A DNA stretch of 64,000 nucleotides. Origin: Pseudarthrobacter siccitolerans. Lineage in GTDB: Bacteria > Actinomycetota > Actinomycetes > Actinomycetales > Micrococcaceae. The stretch's first letter is position 1. The number at the start of each line of letters is the position of its first letter. Location of the stretch: positions 4,154,001 to 4,218,000 of the forward strand of contig NZ_JAUSXB010000001.1 in assembly GCF_030823375.1 (NCBI RefSeq). Direction: 5' to 3'. Of this stretch, positions 42,020-51,417 are shown piece after piece. Both the position numbers and the translations under genes were made by a program. The notes under the pieces were generated by a model that was given only the letters and a program-made list of their open reading frames with translations, had not been told where the DNA came from and did no database searches.

Positions 42020-42751
42020 TCAGGTGGCGTAGCGGGCCACAAAGTTCTTGAGGATGTTCATCGGTTCGGTGACCGTGAACCGGCGGGCGTTGTCCATCAG
42101 ATCTTCGGCGGACTCCGGCGGGAAGTAGCCCGCGTGCCGGTAGATGTCGATGCGGGTGCAGAGGCCTTCGGCGTCGAGCTCGGGGTGGAACTGGGTGGCG
42201 TACAGGTTTTGCCGGATGCGGAACATCTGCACCGGGCAGGCCGCGGACCGGGCCAGCAGGACCGCCTGCGGTGGAAGGACGCTGCAGGCTTCCTTGTGGC
42301 CCGTGAAGGCGGTGAACCGCCGCGGCATTCCGCCGAGTACGGGATCCTCCAGGCCGGCGTCCGTCAGCTCGATCTCCGCGGCGCCCAGCGGCTCGCCGTA
42401 GGTCCTGTCGATGACGGCGCCCTGGTGCGTGCCCAGCGTCCCCACCCCGTAGCAGGCGCCCAGGAAAGGGAAATCCAGGGCCACCAGCTCGTCCAGGAGC
42501 CCGGCCAGCTCCCGTTCCACGCGGTGCTGGGCAGGACTCTTGTGCTCCGGCGGGTCACTGGACGTGAACGGGCTGCCGCCCACGATGATCCCCGAATAGG
42601 CGGACAAATCGAGTTCGGGCAGGGGAGCGGCTTCCAGCCTGACGCGCCGCAGCCCGGAGGGTTCGAGGCCACCGTACCTCAGGTAAGCGGCATATTCATC
42701 CTCGGCTGCGGCGTCTTCGGCCCGTGACGCCAGGAGCAGGAAAGGCTTCAT
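42020..42751 (-). CDS. class I glutamine amidotransferase-like protein
   Basis: A 243-residue stand-alone GATase1 domain with the nucleophile elbow GACYGVGTLG and the His/Glu pair in ATQFHPELDA. The oxyanion region is GIIVGGSPFTSS. Resembles GMP-synthase-like amidotransferases of unknown acceptor. No synthetase partner lies beside it. The ATG start is at 42751; the gene ends a short minus-strand group with the NTF2-like gene. Confidence 0.85.
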   Translation of the reverse strand: MKPFLLLASRAEDAAAEDEYAAYLRYGGLEPSGLRRVRLEAAPLPELDLSAYSGIIVGGSPFTSSDPPEHKSPAQHRVERELAGLLDELVALDFPFLGACYGVGTLGTHQGAVIDRTYGEPLGAAEIELTDAGLEDPVLGGMPRRFTAFTGHKEACSVLPPQAVLLARSAACPVQMFRIRQNLYATQFHPELDAEGLCTRIDIYRHAGYFPPESAEDLMDNARRFTVTEPMNILKNFVARYAT

Positions 42752-42810
42752 GGGCTAAGTGTGCCTTTTCCGCCTCTGCCTGTCAGCCTCCCGGTGAGCC
42801 TGCCGGCCGG

Positions 42811-43251
42811 TCAGCTGCCGGCGGGCTGGCTGAGGGACCGGCGGGACTGGGGACGGGCAGCAGGATCTGCGTGCCGGTGCACCAGTTTCCAGTACCCTTC
42901 CTCGCGGCGGAAGATGCTGGTGACCCGGAGCGCAAATTCCTCGACGACGGCGGCGCCGTCCAGGCGCGCGCTGAAGTGTTCCGTTTCCACCAGGTAGGCG
43001 GTGTCCCGGGCCGTGTAGGACGTGACAGTGTCAAACCCCAGCATCTGGCCGTCCTGGAACTGCCGTGCCGCCTGGTCCAGCCGGGCTTCCACCTGCGCCC
43101 AGCCGCGGGCGATGCCGCCGAACGGGTTGGCGAGGGTCACGTCGTCGAGCCGCGAATACAGCTCCTTGACGGGCTCCGGGTTGCCCCGGGTGATTTCGGG
43201 GACGGCGAGGTGGTAGCGGTCCACTTCTTCTTCAAAGCTGGGTGCGAGCAC
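42811..43251 (-). CDS. nuclear transport factor 2 (SnoaL)-like protein
   Basis: A 146-residue single-domain protein with an NTF2 cone: N-terminal helix with EITRGNPEPVKELYSRLDDV, then WAQVEARLDQAARQ and strand pattern LRVTSIFRREEGYWKLVHRHAD. Such proteins may be small enzymes or binding proteins; no catalytic residue can be named. It lies 15 bases after the biotin carboxylase gene on the same strand and is probably co-transcribed. Confidence 0.75.
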   Translation of the reverse strand: MLAPSFEEEVDRYHLAVPEITRGNPEPVKELYSRLDDVTLANPFGGIARGWAQVEARLDQAARQFQDGQMLGFDTVTSYTARDTAYLVETEHFSARLDGAAVVEEFALRVTSIFRREEGYWKLVHRHADPAARPQSRRSLSQPAGS

Positions 43252-43266
43252 GAGGAGCCTCCGGCG

Positions 43267-45081
43267 CTAGTCTTCGATGGTGGCGATGACGGCGCCCGCT
43301 GCCACCGTTTCGCCGGCGGCTGCGGTGAGGCCGGTGATAGTTCCGGAGCGGTGCGCGGTCAGCGGCTGCTCCATTTTCATCGCTTCGAGGACCACCACGA
43401 GGTCGCCTTCGGCCACCACGTCGCCATTGGCAACGGCAACTTTGACGATGGTGCCCTGCATGGGTGAGGTCAGGGCGTTGCCGGTGGCCACGGACGTGCC
43501 GCCCGCGCGGGAGCGCTTCTTCGACTTGCCCGGCTTGGCCGAAGCGCCGGCGCCTCCGGTTCCCACGGAACCGAGTGATGCGGGGAGGACCACTTCGAGC
43601 CGTTTTCCGCCCACCTCAACCACCACGCGCTGCCGGTCCCCGGCAGAGCTGTCGGCGCCGTCAGCACCATCGGGGGTCCAGGCCGGAAGGTTGTTGACGA
43701 ACTCGGTCTCGATCCAGCGGGTGTGGACCCGGAACGGGCCTTCGGCCGGCGCGAAGGCGGGATCCGAAACCACGGCAAGGTCGAACGGGATCACCGTGGG
43801 GATGCCCTCGACCACCATTTCCTCCAGGGCGCGGCGGGCCCGCTGCAGGGCCTGCGGGCGGCTGGCTCCCGTGACGATGAGCTTGGAGAGCATGGAATCG
43901 AAGTTTCCGCTGATGACATCACCCTGCTCCACGCCCGAGTCGATGCGGACGCCGGGGCCGGTGGGGTTTTTCAGGACCCGGAGGGTGCCGGGGGCGGGCA
44001 GGAAGTTCCGGCCCGGGTCTTCGCCGGTGATGCGGAACTCGAAGGAGTGCCCACGGACTTCGGGGTCGTCGTAGCCGAGCTCCTCGCCGCGGGCCAGCCG
44101 GAACTGTTCGCGGACAAGGTCGATGCCGGTGACTTCCTCGGAAACGCAGTGCTCCACCTGCAGGCGCGTGTTGACCTCGAGGAAGGAGATGGTGCCGTCC
44201 TGGCCGACGAGGAATTCGCACGTTCCGGCGCCGAGGTAGCCGGCCTCTTTCAGGATGGCCTTGGAGGATTCGTAAAGGCGGCGGTTCTGGTCTTCGGTGA
44301 GGAAGGGGGCGGGGGCTTCTTCCACCAGTTTCTGGTTGCGGCGCTGCAGCGAGCAGTCGCGGGTGGAGACCACCACAACGTTGCCGTGGGCGTCCGCCAG
44401 GCACTGCGTCTCCACGTGGCGGGGCGCATCCAGGAACCGCTCGATGAAGCATTCGCCGCGGCCAAAGGCAGCGGTGGCTTCACGGACGGCGGATTCGAAC
44501 AGCTCGGGAATTTCATCGCGGGTGCGGGCCACCTTGATGCCGCGGCCGCCGCCGCCAAAAGCGGCCTTGATGGCCACGGGCAGCCCGTGGCGGTCCACGA
44601 AGTCGAGGATTTCGTCGGCGGATTCCACCGGATCGGCGGTGCCGGGAACGAGCGGTGCGCCTACTTTTTCTGCGATGTGCCGGGCCTGGACCTTGTCGCC
44701 AAGGACCGAGATGGCCTCGGGCGAGGGCCCGATCCAGGTAATGCCGGCTTCAATCACACGGGCCGCGAACTGGGCGTTCTCGGCCAGGAAGCCATAGCCG
44801 GGGTGGATGGCGTCGGCGCCGGACTGGCGGGCGGCGTCGATGATCTTGTCCATCACGAGGTAGGACTCGGCAGCGGTGTTTCCGCCCAGTGCGTAGGCCT
44901 CGTCAGCAAGGCGGACGTGCAGGGCATCCCGGTCCGCGTCAGCGTAGACAGCAACCGAGGCGATGCCTTCGTCACGGGCGGCGCGGATGATACGCACCGC
45001 GATTTCACCGCGGTTGGCGATCAGCACCTTTGTGAGGGTCGACTGCGTGGGGTGTGCGGACTGCTCCAAAATTGCTGACAA
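43267..45081 (-). CDS. acyl-CoA carboxylase alpha subunit (biotin carboxylase + BCCP)
   Basis: ATP-dependent carboxylation of biotin, feeding acetyl- or propionyl-CoA carboxylase for fatty-acid synthesis. Residues about 15-460 are biotin carboxylase ([45 protein letters not shown]). The C terminus is a biotin carrier domain with EAMKMEQPL, where the Lys is biotinylated. An Ala/Gly/Ser linker separates them. The 604 residues match AccA3/BccA. Partner carboxyltransferase and epsilon genes lie 8.4 kb away and birA 11 kb away. A palindromic operator is found 92 bases upstream. Confidence 0.93.
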   Translation of the reverse strand: MSAILEQSAHPTQSTLTKVLIANRGEIAVRIIRAARDEGIASVAVYADADRDALHVRLADEAYALGGNTAAESYLVMDKIIDAARQSGADAIHPGYGFLAENAQFAARVIEAGITWIGPSPEAISVLGDKVQARHIAEKVGAPLVPGTADPVESADEILDFVDRHGLPVAIKAAFGGGGRGIKVARTRDEIPELFESAVREATAAFGRGECFIERFLDAPRHVETQCLADAHGNVVVVSTRDCSLQRRNQKLVEEAPAPFLTEDQNRRLYESSKAILKEAGYLGAGTCEFLVGQDGTISFLEVNTRLQVEHCVSEEVTGIDLVREQFRLARGEELGYDDPEVRGHSFEFRITGEDPGRNFLPAPGTLRVLKNPTGPGVRIDSGVEQGDVISGNFDSMLSKLIVTGASRPQALQRARRALEEMVVEGIPTVIPFDLAVVSDPAFAPAEGPFRVHTRWIETEFVNNLPAWTPDGADGADSSAGDRQRVVVEVGGKRLEVVLPASLGSVGTGGAGASAKPGKSKKRSRAGGTSVATGNALTSPMQGTIVKVAVANGDVVAEGDLVVVLEAMKMEQPLTAHRSGTITGLTAAAGETVAAGAVIATIED

Positions 45082-45172
45082 GGCGTCTCCTTCTTTCCTT
45101 CAGGGAGCCTAGCGCGGTTTTGAGGGTTCCGCCGATATTACTTGCGGATTCCGCGTGTAAAGCGCCAAGGCT

Positions 45173-45189
45173 TTGTAGGGAAGCTACAA
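45173..45189 (-). promoter_or_regulatory. palindromic operator TTGTAG-N5-CTACAA upstream of the biotin carboxylase gene
   Basis: Perfect 6-base arms around GGAAG. The same core TGTAG-N5-CTACA occurs at 55452-55466 before the carboxyltransferase gene, suggesting one regulator for both subunits. Confidence 0.55.
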
Positions 45190-45210
45190 GACCCGCCCAA
45201 ATCGCGTCCT

Positions 45211-45852
45211 TTAGGACGCCGGCCAGAGTTCGGTGATCCGGACCTGCGCCTGGGCCAGCAGACCCCGCAGCGTGGACACGGAAAGTCCGACGACGGTGTG
45301 CGGGTCGCCGTCGACTTTCCGGATGAAGGCGCCGCCGAGGCCGTCGATGGTGAAGGAGCCGGCGCAGTGCAGCGGTTCACCGGTGGCGATGTACGCATCG
45401 ATCTCCGCCGCGTCCATGTCCAGGAAGGACACCTCGGCCGAAGCTACCGTCCCCAGGGTGGCGCCCGTGCCCGGCGCATCGCCGTCGGGGTCGGTATCGC
45501 GGCAGTCCACCAGCCAGTGGCCGGTGTGCAGCACACCGGTGTTGCCGCTCATCCGCAGCATGCGTTCCCGGGCGACGGCGGCGGTGTACGGTTTCCCGTG
45601 CGCCTCGCCGTCGAACTCAAAAACGGAGTCGCACCCGAGCACCAGCGCACCCTCGGCTTCCGGCAAAGCCGCGACAGCCTCGGCCTTGGCGCGTGCCAGC
45701 AGCAGGGCGGTGTCATGCGGGTCGGTGACGCCGTACCGGGCCTGGACGGCGTCCTCATCAACGTCCGAGACAAGGACCGTATGCCGGATGCCGGCCTCGG
45801 TGAGGAGCTTGGTGCGGGCGGGGGACTGGGAGGCAAGAATCAGGCGGAGCAC
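45211..45852 (-). CDS. Maf family nucleoside triphosphate pyrophosphatase
   Basis: Hydrolyses modified or non-canonical nucleoside triphosphates to monophosphates. The N-terminal ILASQSPARTKLLTEAGI loop, the central ALLLARAKAEAV and GALVLGCDSVFEF (conserved catalytic Asp) and TGVLHTGHWLV are Maf features. The 213 residues are of normal length. In actinobacteria maf often neighbours acyl-CoA carboxylase genes, as here. Confidence 0.9.
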   Translation of the reverse strand: MLRLILASQSPARTKLLTEAGIRHTVLVSDVDEDAVQARYGVTDPHDTALLLARAKAEAVAALPEAEGALVLGCDSVFEFDGEAHGKPYTAAVARERMLRMSGNTGVLHTGHWLVDCRDTDPDGDAPGTGATLGTVASAEVSFLDMDAAEIDAYIATGEPLHCAGSFTIDGLGGAFIRKVDGDPHTVVGLSVSTLRGLLAQAQVRITELWPAS

Positions 45853-45897
45853 CGCTCCAGCCTAATTGACCCGCTCCAGCCTCCTTAACCCTCCGGC

Positions 45898-48420
45898 TTA
45901 GTGGACCAGCGCTTCCGACGCCGGTGCAGCCTCGGGCCGGTTCAGCTGGGCGCCTTCCACATCGACGTCCGGCAGGATCCGGTCGAGCCAGCGCGGCAGC
46001 CACCAGGACTTCCCGCCCAGCAGGTACATCACGGCCGGAACGATGGTCATGCGGACCACGAAGGCATCAAGCAGCACACCGAACGCCATGGCGAAGCCCA
46101 GCGGCCGCACCATGGTGAGGTGGCTGAAGATGAAGCCGGCGAAGACGCTGACCATGATGATCGCGGCCGCAGTCACGACGGCGCCGGCGTGCCGGAAGCC
46201 CACCCGGACCGCCTGCTTCGCGGTGGAGCCGTGCATGTACGCCTCGCGCATGCCGGAGGCGATGAACACCTGGTAGTCCATGGCCAGCCCGAAGAGCACA
46301 CCGATGAGGATGATCGGAAGGAAGCTCAGGACGGCGCCGGGGTTTGCGACGTCGAAGACGCCGCCCAGCCAGCCCCACTGGTACACGGCCACGACGGCGC
46401 CGAACGCGGCGGCAAGGGAGAGCAGGAAGCCGCCGGTGGCGAGCAGCGGCACCACGATGGAGCGGAAGACCAGGAGCAGCAGGACCAGGGAAAGCCCGAC
46501 GACGATGGCCAGGTAGGGCGGCAGGGCCTCGCCCAGCTTCGTGGAGACGTCCACGTTGCCGGCGGTCTGCCCCGTGAGGCCCATGGCCACGCCGTATTCG
46601 GACTGGATTTCGTCGTTCAGGCCGCGGAGTTCGGCGACCACCTGGACGGTGCTGGCGCTGGCGGGGCCCTCCTTGGGGATGACCTGGAACACGGCGGTGC
46701 GGCGGTCCTCGCTGAGGGCGACAGGTACGGCGGCCACCACGTTGTCTACGGCGCGGAGTTTGTCAGCGACATTGTACTGCAGGGTCTGCGCCTGGGCCGC
46801 GTCGAGGTTTGCCGGGAACTCGCCGACGGCCACAATCGGGCCGGTGACGCCTTCGCCGAAGCTCCGCGCGGTGAGGTCGTACGCCTGGTAGGCCTCTGAC
46901 TCCACGGGCTCGGATCCGCCGTCGGGCAGTGCCAGCTGAAGCTGGGTGGCAGGGAGCGCGAGGGTGCCCAGCAGGAGTACGCCGGCCAGGAGTGCCAGCA
47001 CCGGATGGCGGGTGACCAGGCCGCCCCAGCCGCGGCTGCTCCGTTCCCGGTCCTGGGCTTCGTCGCCTGCTTCATGGCCGGGTTCGGCGTTGTGTACCTC
47101 GGCCTTGGCCCAGGCGCGCTTCGAGATGATGCGGCGGCCGATCAGGGACAGCATGGCCGGGGTGAGGGTGATGGCCACCAGCACGGCTACCGCCACGGTG
47201 CCGGCGGCGGCCAGGCCCATCACGGCGAGGAAGGGCAGGCCCGGCACTACCAGGGCGGCGAGGGCGATGATGACGGTGAGGCCTGCGAAGACCACGGCAT
47301 TGCCGGAGGTGCCCGTTGCCCTGGCCACGGATTCCTCCAGGCCCATTCCGGCCAGCAGCTGCGTCCGGTGCCGGTTGACGATGAACAACGAGTAGTCAAT
47401 TCCGACGGCGAGCCCCAGCATGAGGGCCAGCATGGGGGAGATGGAGCTCATGTCGAACAGTCCGGAGAGGGCGAAGGTGATCCCCACGCCAACGCCAACA
47501 CCTATGACTGCCATCAGCAGCGGCAGCCCGGCGGCAATCAGGGTGCCCAGCATGATGATCAGGACCAGGGCCGCTACGGCGATGCCGATCACTTCCGCGG
47601 CACCGAAAAGCTCGGAGATGTCCTCGGTGATCTCCTTGCTGGCGTAGGCGCTGACGCCGGCGGCGGACGTTTCATGGGCAATGTCCTGGACCTGCTGGCG
47701 CACCGCCGGGCTCAGGCCGTTGATCGAGGTGTTGAACTGCACCTGCGCCACGGCGGCGCGTCCGTCTTCGGAGACGAAGCGGATGGCGGAGGAAGCCTCC
47801 GCCTGGCGCTTGCCCAGCTCCAGCTTGGCCTTGCCGGCTTCGAGTTCCCGGGTTCCGGCGTCGAGCTTTGCCTGTCCTTCTGCCAGGGCGGCCTTCTGCT
47901 GGCCAAGCTGCGCCTCAATGAGGTCCGCCGGCGCGCCGGCCGCTGCAAGCTGCTGCTCTGCCCCTGCCAGCTGGGCCGCGCCCGCATCAAGCTGGGCGCG
48001 GGAGGCATCCAGCTGTGCCTGGCCGGCGGCCAGTTGCTGCTCCCCGTCGGTGATGGCCTGTCCGGCCTGGTCCACCTGCGCCTGGGTGGCGAACGGATCC
48101 ACGGTGCCGCGGACGTTTGGCACGGTCTGGAGCTTTTTCAGCGCATCGGTGACGGCAGCGCGGCTCTCGGCGGTGAAACCGCCGTCGGGCGCTTCAAAAA
48201 CGATGGTTGCCGTGCCTCCGGATGCCGCGGGAAGTTCTTGCTTCAGCTTGTCCGCGATGCGTTGGGTTTCCGTGCCCGGAATCTGGAAGTTGTTGGACAG
48301 CGTGCCGTGGAACGCGGCAGCCGAACCGCCGACGGCAAGCAGGACAGCCAGCCAAAGGGAGATGACCAGCCAGCGCCGGCGGTAGGAGAACTTGCCCAAG
48401 CGGTAAAGGAACAGTGCCAT
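45898..48420 (-). CDS. MMPL/RND family exporter
   Basis: An 840-residue membrane transporter with two repeats of six helices and large extracytoplasmic loops. Helix-rich MMPL signatures are MLALMLGLAVGIDYSLFIVN in the first half and GVLFGLAMDYQVFIASGMRE in the second. Loop 1 (about 120-210) is an unusual Ala/Gln/Leu heptad-like coil with repeats such as AGQAQLDASRAQLDAG. The TetR gene lies 17 bases upstream on the same strand, so the pump is probably repressed by it. Exported compound unknown (lipid, drug or peptide). Confidence 0.9.
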   Translation of the reverse strand: MALFLYRLGKFSYRRRWLVISLWLAVLLAVGGSAAAFHGTLSNNFQIPGTETQRIADKLKQELPAASGGTATIVFEAPDGGFTAESRAAVTDALKKLQTVPNVRGTVDPFATQAQVDQAGQAITDGEQQLAAGQAQLDASRAQLDAGAAQLAGAEQQLAAAGAPADLIEAQLGQQKAALAEGQAKLDAGTRELEAGKAKLELGKRQAEASSAIRFVSEDGRAAVAQVQFNTSINGLSPAVRQQVQDIAHETSAAGVSAYASKEITEDISELFGAAEVIGIAVAALVLIIMLGTLIAAGLPLLMAVIGVGVGVGITFALSGLFDMSSISPMLALMLGLAVGIDYSLFIVNRHRTQLLAGMGLEESVARATGTSGNAVVFAGLTVIIALAALVVPGLPFLAVMGLAAAGTVAVAVLVAITLTPAMLSLIGRRIISKRAWAKAEVHNAEPGHEAGDEAQDRERSSRGWGGLVTRHPVLALLAGVLLLGTLALPATQLQLALPDGGSEPVESEAYQAYDLTARSFGEGVTGPIVAVGEFPANLDAAQAQTLQYNVADKLRAVDNVVAAVPVALSEDRRTAVFQVIPKEGPASASTVQVVAELRGLNDEIQSEYGVAMGLTGQTAGNVDVSTKLGEALPPYLAIVVGLSLVLLLLVFRSIVVPLLATGGFLLSLAAAFGAVVAVYQWGWLGGVFDVANPGAVLSFLPIILIGVLFGLAMDYQVFIASGMREAYMHGSTAKQAVRVGFRHAGAVVTAAAIIMVSVFAGFIFSHLTMVRPLGFAMAFGVLLDAFVVRMTIVPAVMYLLGGKSWWLPRWLDRILPDVDVEGAQLNRPEAAPASEALVH

Positions 48421-48437
48421 GAAGGAAACCGATCTGA

Positions 48438-49124
48438 TCAGGAGGAAACGGATGCGGAAGAGGCGGAACGCGGGGCAGGCCTGCTGCCTGCGGTGAAGCC
48501 GGAACCCAGCAGCGCCATGGCGTCGATGAGCAGCTGGCGCAGCTCGGCAAGGGAACCGGCGGAAAGGTCGGCACCGCGGCGGGTGAACCAGACCTCCAGG
48601 GCAGCCTTGCCGCAGGAGATCACCGCGCCGGCCAGGGCGCGGACATAGAGCTCGTCCACGTCATCTGCCACCCGTTCGCGGGCGACGGCGATGATTTGTT
48701 CGGTGCAGTGCTCCCAGGCCTCCAGCTCCGAGTGCGACATCAGCGCGCTTTGCTGGGTGAGCGTAAAAAGTTCGGCCAGCGGTGCCACGGTCATGGGGTC
48801 CGCCAGCGCCATCAGGGCTGCCTGCGCCGACTGCAGGACCGGTTCGTCGGCCGGCCGCAGCCGGAACTGCTGGATGGCGTTGTCCAGGAAGCCGTGGGTG
48901 ATGGACGCGAGGGCGGCATCAGTGCTGCTGAAGTAGTTGAAAAAGGTGCGCCGTGAAATCCCGGCGGCGTCCGCGATGTCCTCCACGGTAAAACTTCCCG
49001 GGCCGCGGCTGCGCAGCAGGGCCAGGGCGGCGTCCGTGATGGCCTGCCGGGTGGCAGCCTTGTTCAGCTCGCGCCGTGAAGGGCCCGCTGCTCCTGTTGT
49101 TGTAGCGCCGCTGGCGATAACCAT
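48438..49124 (-). CDS. TetR family transcriptional regulator
   Basis: A 228-residue repressor with an N-terminal helix-turn-helix, TVEDIADAAGISRRTFFNYF (about 46-65), and an all-helical ligand domain. It is the first gene of a two-gene unit with the MMPL exporter. A perfect palindrome lies 15 bases before its start, within the likely promoter, indicating autorepression. There is no Shine-Dalgarno sequence, and the -10 element position suggests a leaderless mRNA. Confidence 0.92.
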   Translation of the reverse strand: MVIASGATTTGAAGPSRRELNKAATRQAITDAALALLRSRGPGSFTVEDIADAAGISRRTFFNYFSSTDAALASITHGFLDNAIQQFRLRPADEPVLQSAQAALMALADPMTVAPLAELFTLTQQSALMSHSELEAWEHCTEQIIAVARERVADDVDELYVRALAGAVISCGKAALEVWFTRRGADLSAGSLAELRQLLIDAMALLGSGFTAGSRPAPRSASSASVSS

Positions 49125-49130
49125 GATGAT

Positions 49131-49162
49131 TACACTATGTGCAACTTTGCACGATGGGCAAG
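49131..49162 (-). promoter_or_regulatory. TetR operator within the tetR-MMPL promoter
   Basis: GTGCAA-CT-TTGCAC (49139-49152) is a perfect dyad. On the minus strand TTGCCC and TAGTGT (49132-49137) lie 18 bases apart around it as possible -35 and -10, which puts transcription start at or next to the ATG at 49124. Confidence 0.6.
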
Positions 49163-49299
49163 TTTTTTGTCGTCAGGATTCACAGGAAGATGAAAGGTTC
49201 CCAACAGCTGTTCCAGATCCTGCTCTCCGATGCTTGGAATGTCCCGGGAGGGATGAACCATCAGCAGCCGTCACTGACGGCAGATCCAGGAGACAAAGA

Positions 49300-49860
49300 A
49301 TGTCACGCACAAAGAAATTGACCCTCGGCTTGTCAGCCACGGCGCTGGCCCTTGGTGCCGGGATCGGCGTTGCCGGCATGGCCTCCGCCACCACCGTGCC
49401 AACGCCCACTCCCAGCGCGAGCTCCAGCGTCTCGGCCGACGGAAGCACCACCACCGTGCCTGGCGGCATGGGCAAGCACGGCGGCCGGGGTGGCGAGCGG
49501 GGCGTAGCCCAGGCATCCGCGCTTGCGGAGAAGCTTGGTGTGGAGGAGGCCAAGGTGACGGAGGCGCTGCAGGCCTTCCTCGAGGCCAACAAGCCCGCCA
49601 CCCCGCCCGCCGAGGGTGAAAAGCCGGACCAAGCCGCCCGCGACGCCGCCTTGGCGAAGTCCCTGGCCGGGTCCCTCGGGATCGAGGAGTCCAAGGTTAC
49701 CGCGGCGCTGGAGGAGCTTCGCGCCGAGAAGCAGGCGGAGAAGGCTTCGGCACTGAAGACGCGGCTTGACCAGGCCGTGACGGACGGAAAGCTGACGCAG
49801 GCCGAAGCCGACGCCGTCACCAAGGCCGTGCAGAACGGTGTCATCGGCGGCGGCCACTGA
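49300..49860 (+). CDS. secreted helical-repeat protein of unknown function
   Basis: A 186-residue precursor with a signal peptide (basic RTKK, hydrophobic LGLSATALALGAGIGVAG, cleavage near ASA-TT at about 29). A Thr/Pro/Ser linker and a Gly-rich HGGRGGERG stretch follow. Two related helical units come next: LAEKLGVEEAKVTEALQAFL and LAGSLGIEESKVTAALEELR. The last 40 residues are charged, with a third related helix. I do not recognise a named family. ATG 49300 follows CCAGGAGAC; an artificial longer frame from 48937 overlaps tetR and is rejected. A near-perfect terminator follows. Confidence 0.82.
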   Translation: MSRTKKLTLGLSATALALGAGIGVAGMASATTVPTPTPSASSSVSADGSTTTVPGGMGKHGGRGGERGVAQASALAEKLGVEEAKVTEALQAFLEANKPATPPAEGEKPDQAARDAALAKSLAGSLGIEESKVTAALEELRAEKQAEKASALKTRLDQAVTDGKLTQAEADAVTKAVQNGVIGGGH

Positions 49861-49877
49861 TCCGGCGGATTAAAGCG

Positions 49878-49917
49878 GAAGAAGTCCCCGGGAAATTTCC
49901 CGGGGACTTCTTCTTTT
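49878..49917. terminator. very strong bidirectional terminator
   Basis: Two 18-base arms at 49878-49895 and 49896-49913 are exact complements (GAAGAAGTCCCCGGGAAA and its reverse complement), followed by TTTT. It lies between convergent genes. Confidence 0.92.
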
Positions 49918-49956
49918 ACTGCCAGTTCTTACTGCCAGAGCGTGAGCAGGGACCCG

Positions 49957-51417
49957 TTAGGCCTTCGCGTCCACCAGTTCACGGGATGTGGTGTCCGTGG
50001 AGGTTCCGTCGGACGGGGCGTTATCGGCCGCCTCCGTGCTGTCAACAGAATCATCAACAAAAGGAGTGCCGTTGCGGGGTGCGTTGTACAGCTGCTCGTC
50101 CAGGATGCCCTGGCGCTTGGCCACAATGGTGGGGACCAGCGCCTGGCCGGCGACGTTCACCGCGGTGCGGCCCATGTCCAGGATGGGATCGATGGCCAGC
50201 AGGAGGCCGACGCCGGCCAGCGGCAGCCCCAGCGTGGAGAGCGTCAGCGTCAGCATCACGACGGCGCCGGTGGTTCCGGCGGTTGCCGCGGAGCCCAGGA
50301 CGGAGACCAGGGCGATCAGCAGGTACTGGCTGAAGTCCAGCTGGATGCCGAAGAACTGGGCCACGAAGATAGCCGAGATGGCCGGGTAGATGGCCGCGCA
50401 GCCGTCCATCTTGGTGGTGGCGCCCAGCGGAACGGCGAAGGAGGCGTAGCCGCGGGGGACACCCAGGCTGCGTTCGGTGACGCGCTGGGTCAGCGGCAGG
50501 GTGCCAACAGAGGAGCGGGACACGAAGGCCAGCTGGACGGCCGGCCACACGCCGGAGAAGTACTGCTTTACGGACAGGCCGTGGGTGCGGACCAGGATGG
50601 GGTAGACCGCGAAGAGGACCAGGGCCAGGCCCACGTAGATGGCGAAGGTGAACTTGCCCAGGGAGCCGATGGTGTCCCAGCCGTAGACTGCCACGGCGTT
50701 GCCGATGAGGCCCACGGTGCCCAGCGGTGCGATGCGGATGATCCACCACAGCACCTTCTGGATGACGGCCAGCGCGGAGGCGTTCAGGTTCAGGAACGGC
50801 TCGGCAGCCTTGCCCACCTTAAGGGCTGCAACCCCGACGGCGATGGCGATCACCAGGATCTGGAGCACGTTGAAGCTGACCGAGGTGCTGACGGTCGTGG
50901 CAGCGTTGGCGCTTTCGGTCACGGTGGAGCTGGCGCCCAGGCCAAGGAAGTTCTTGGGGAAGAGGCCGATGAGGAAGGACCACCAGTCACCGGACTTGCC
51001 GGAGTACTTGGCTTCCTCGGTGATGCCGGTGTTGGCGCCCGGCTGCAGCAGGACGCCCAGGCCGATGCCGATCAGCACGGCAATCAGCGAGGTGATCGCG
51101 AACCACAGCAGAGTGTTCCACGCGAGCTTCGCCGCGTTGGAGACCTGACGGAGGTTGGAGATGGAGCTGACCACGGCGGTGAAAATCAGGGGAACAACGG
51201 CAGTCTGCAGCAGTGACACGTAGCTGGAGCCAATGGTCTGCAGCGTGGCGCCGAGGCCATTGGGGCTGGTTTTGGTGCTGCCGGTGTACTTGGCCAGCAG
51301 GCCGAGGCCGAGCCCGACGATCAGGGCGGCGATAATCTGGAAACCGAACGAGCCAGCCCACTTGGGGAGCTGGAAGCCGATCTTAGCGGATTCTGGGGAA
51401 CGGGTTTGAGTGCTCAC
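49957..51417 (-). CDS. dicarboxylate/amino acid:cation symporter (DAACS family)
   Basis: A 486-residue transporter of the GltP/DctA type with eight helices and two re-entrant loops. Family signatures are TAVVPLIFTAVVSSISNLR, the Ser-rich hairpin SRSSVGTLPLT and the substrate/cation site GATTKMDGCAAIYPA (usually GATINMDG). The C-terminal 55 residues are hydrophilic and acidic. Glutamate, aspartate or C4-dicarboxylates are possible substrates. Confidence 0.9.
   Translation of the reverse strand: MSTQTRSPESAKIGFQLPKWAGSFGFQIIAALIVGLGLGLLAKYTGSTKTSPNGLGATLQTIGSSYVSLLQTAVVPLIFTAVVSSISNLRQVSNAAKLAWNTLLWFAITSLIAVLIGIGLGVLLQPGANTGITEEAKYSGKSGDWWSFLIGLFPKNFLGLGASSTVTESANAATTVSTSVSFNVLQILVIAIAVGVAALKVGKAAEPFLNLNASALAVIQKVLWWIIRIAPLGTVGLIGNAVAVYGWDTIGSLGKFTFAIYVGLALVLFAVYPILVRTHGLSVKQYFSGVWPAVQLAFVSRSSVGTLPLTQRVTERSLGVPRGYASFAVPLGATTKMDGCAAIYPAISAIFVAQFFGIQLDFSQYLLIALVSVLGSAATAGTTGAVVMLTLTLSTLGLPLAGVGLLLAIDPILDMGRTAVNVAGQALVPTIVAKRQGILDEQLYNAPRNGTPFVDDSVDSTEAADNAPSDGTSTDTTSRELVDAKA

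Noticed and set aside
48937..49299. N-terminal extension of the secreted protein
   Set aside because: It overlaps tetR, and the signal peptide begins at 49300 with its own ribosome site.
49878..49913. 36-base perfect palindrome as an operator
   Set aside because: Placed between convergent genes and followed by T4, so a terminator is the better reading.
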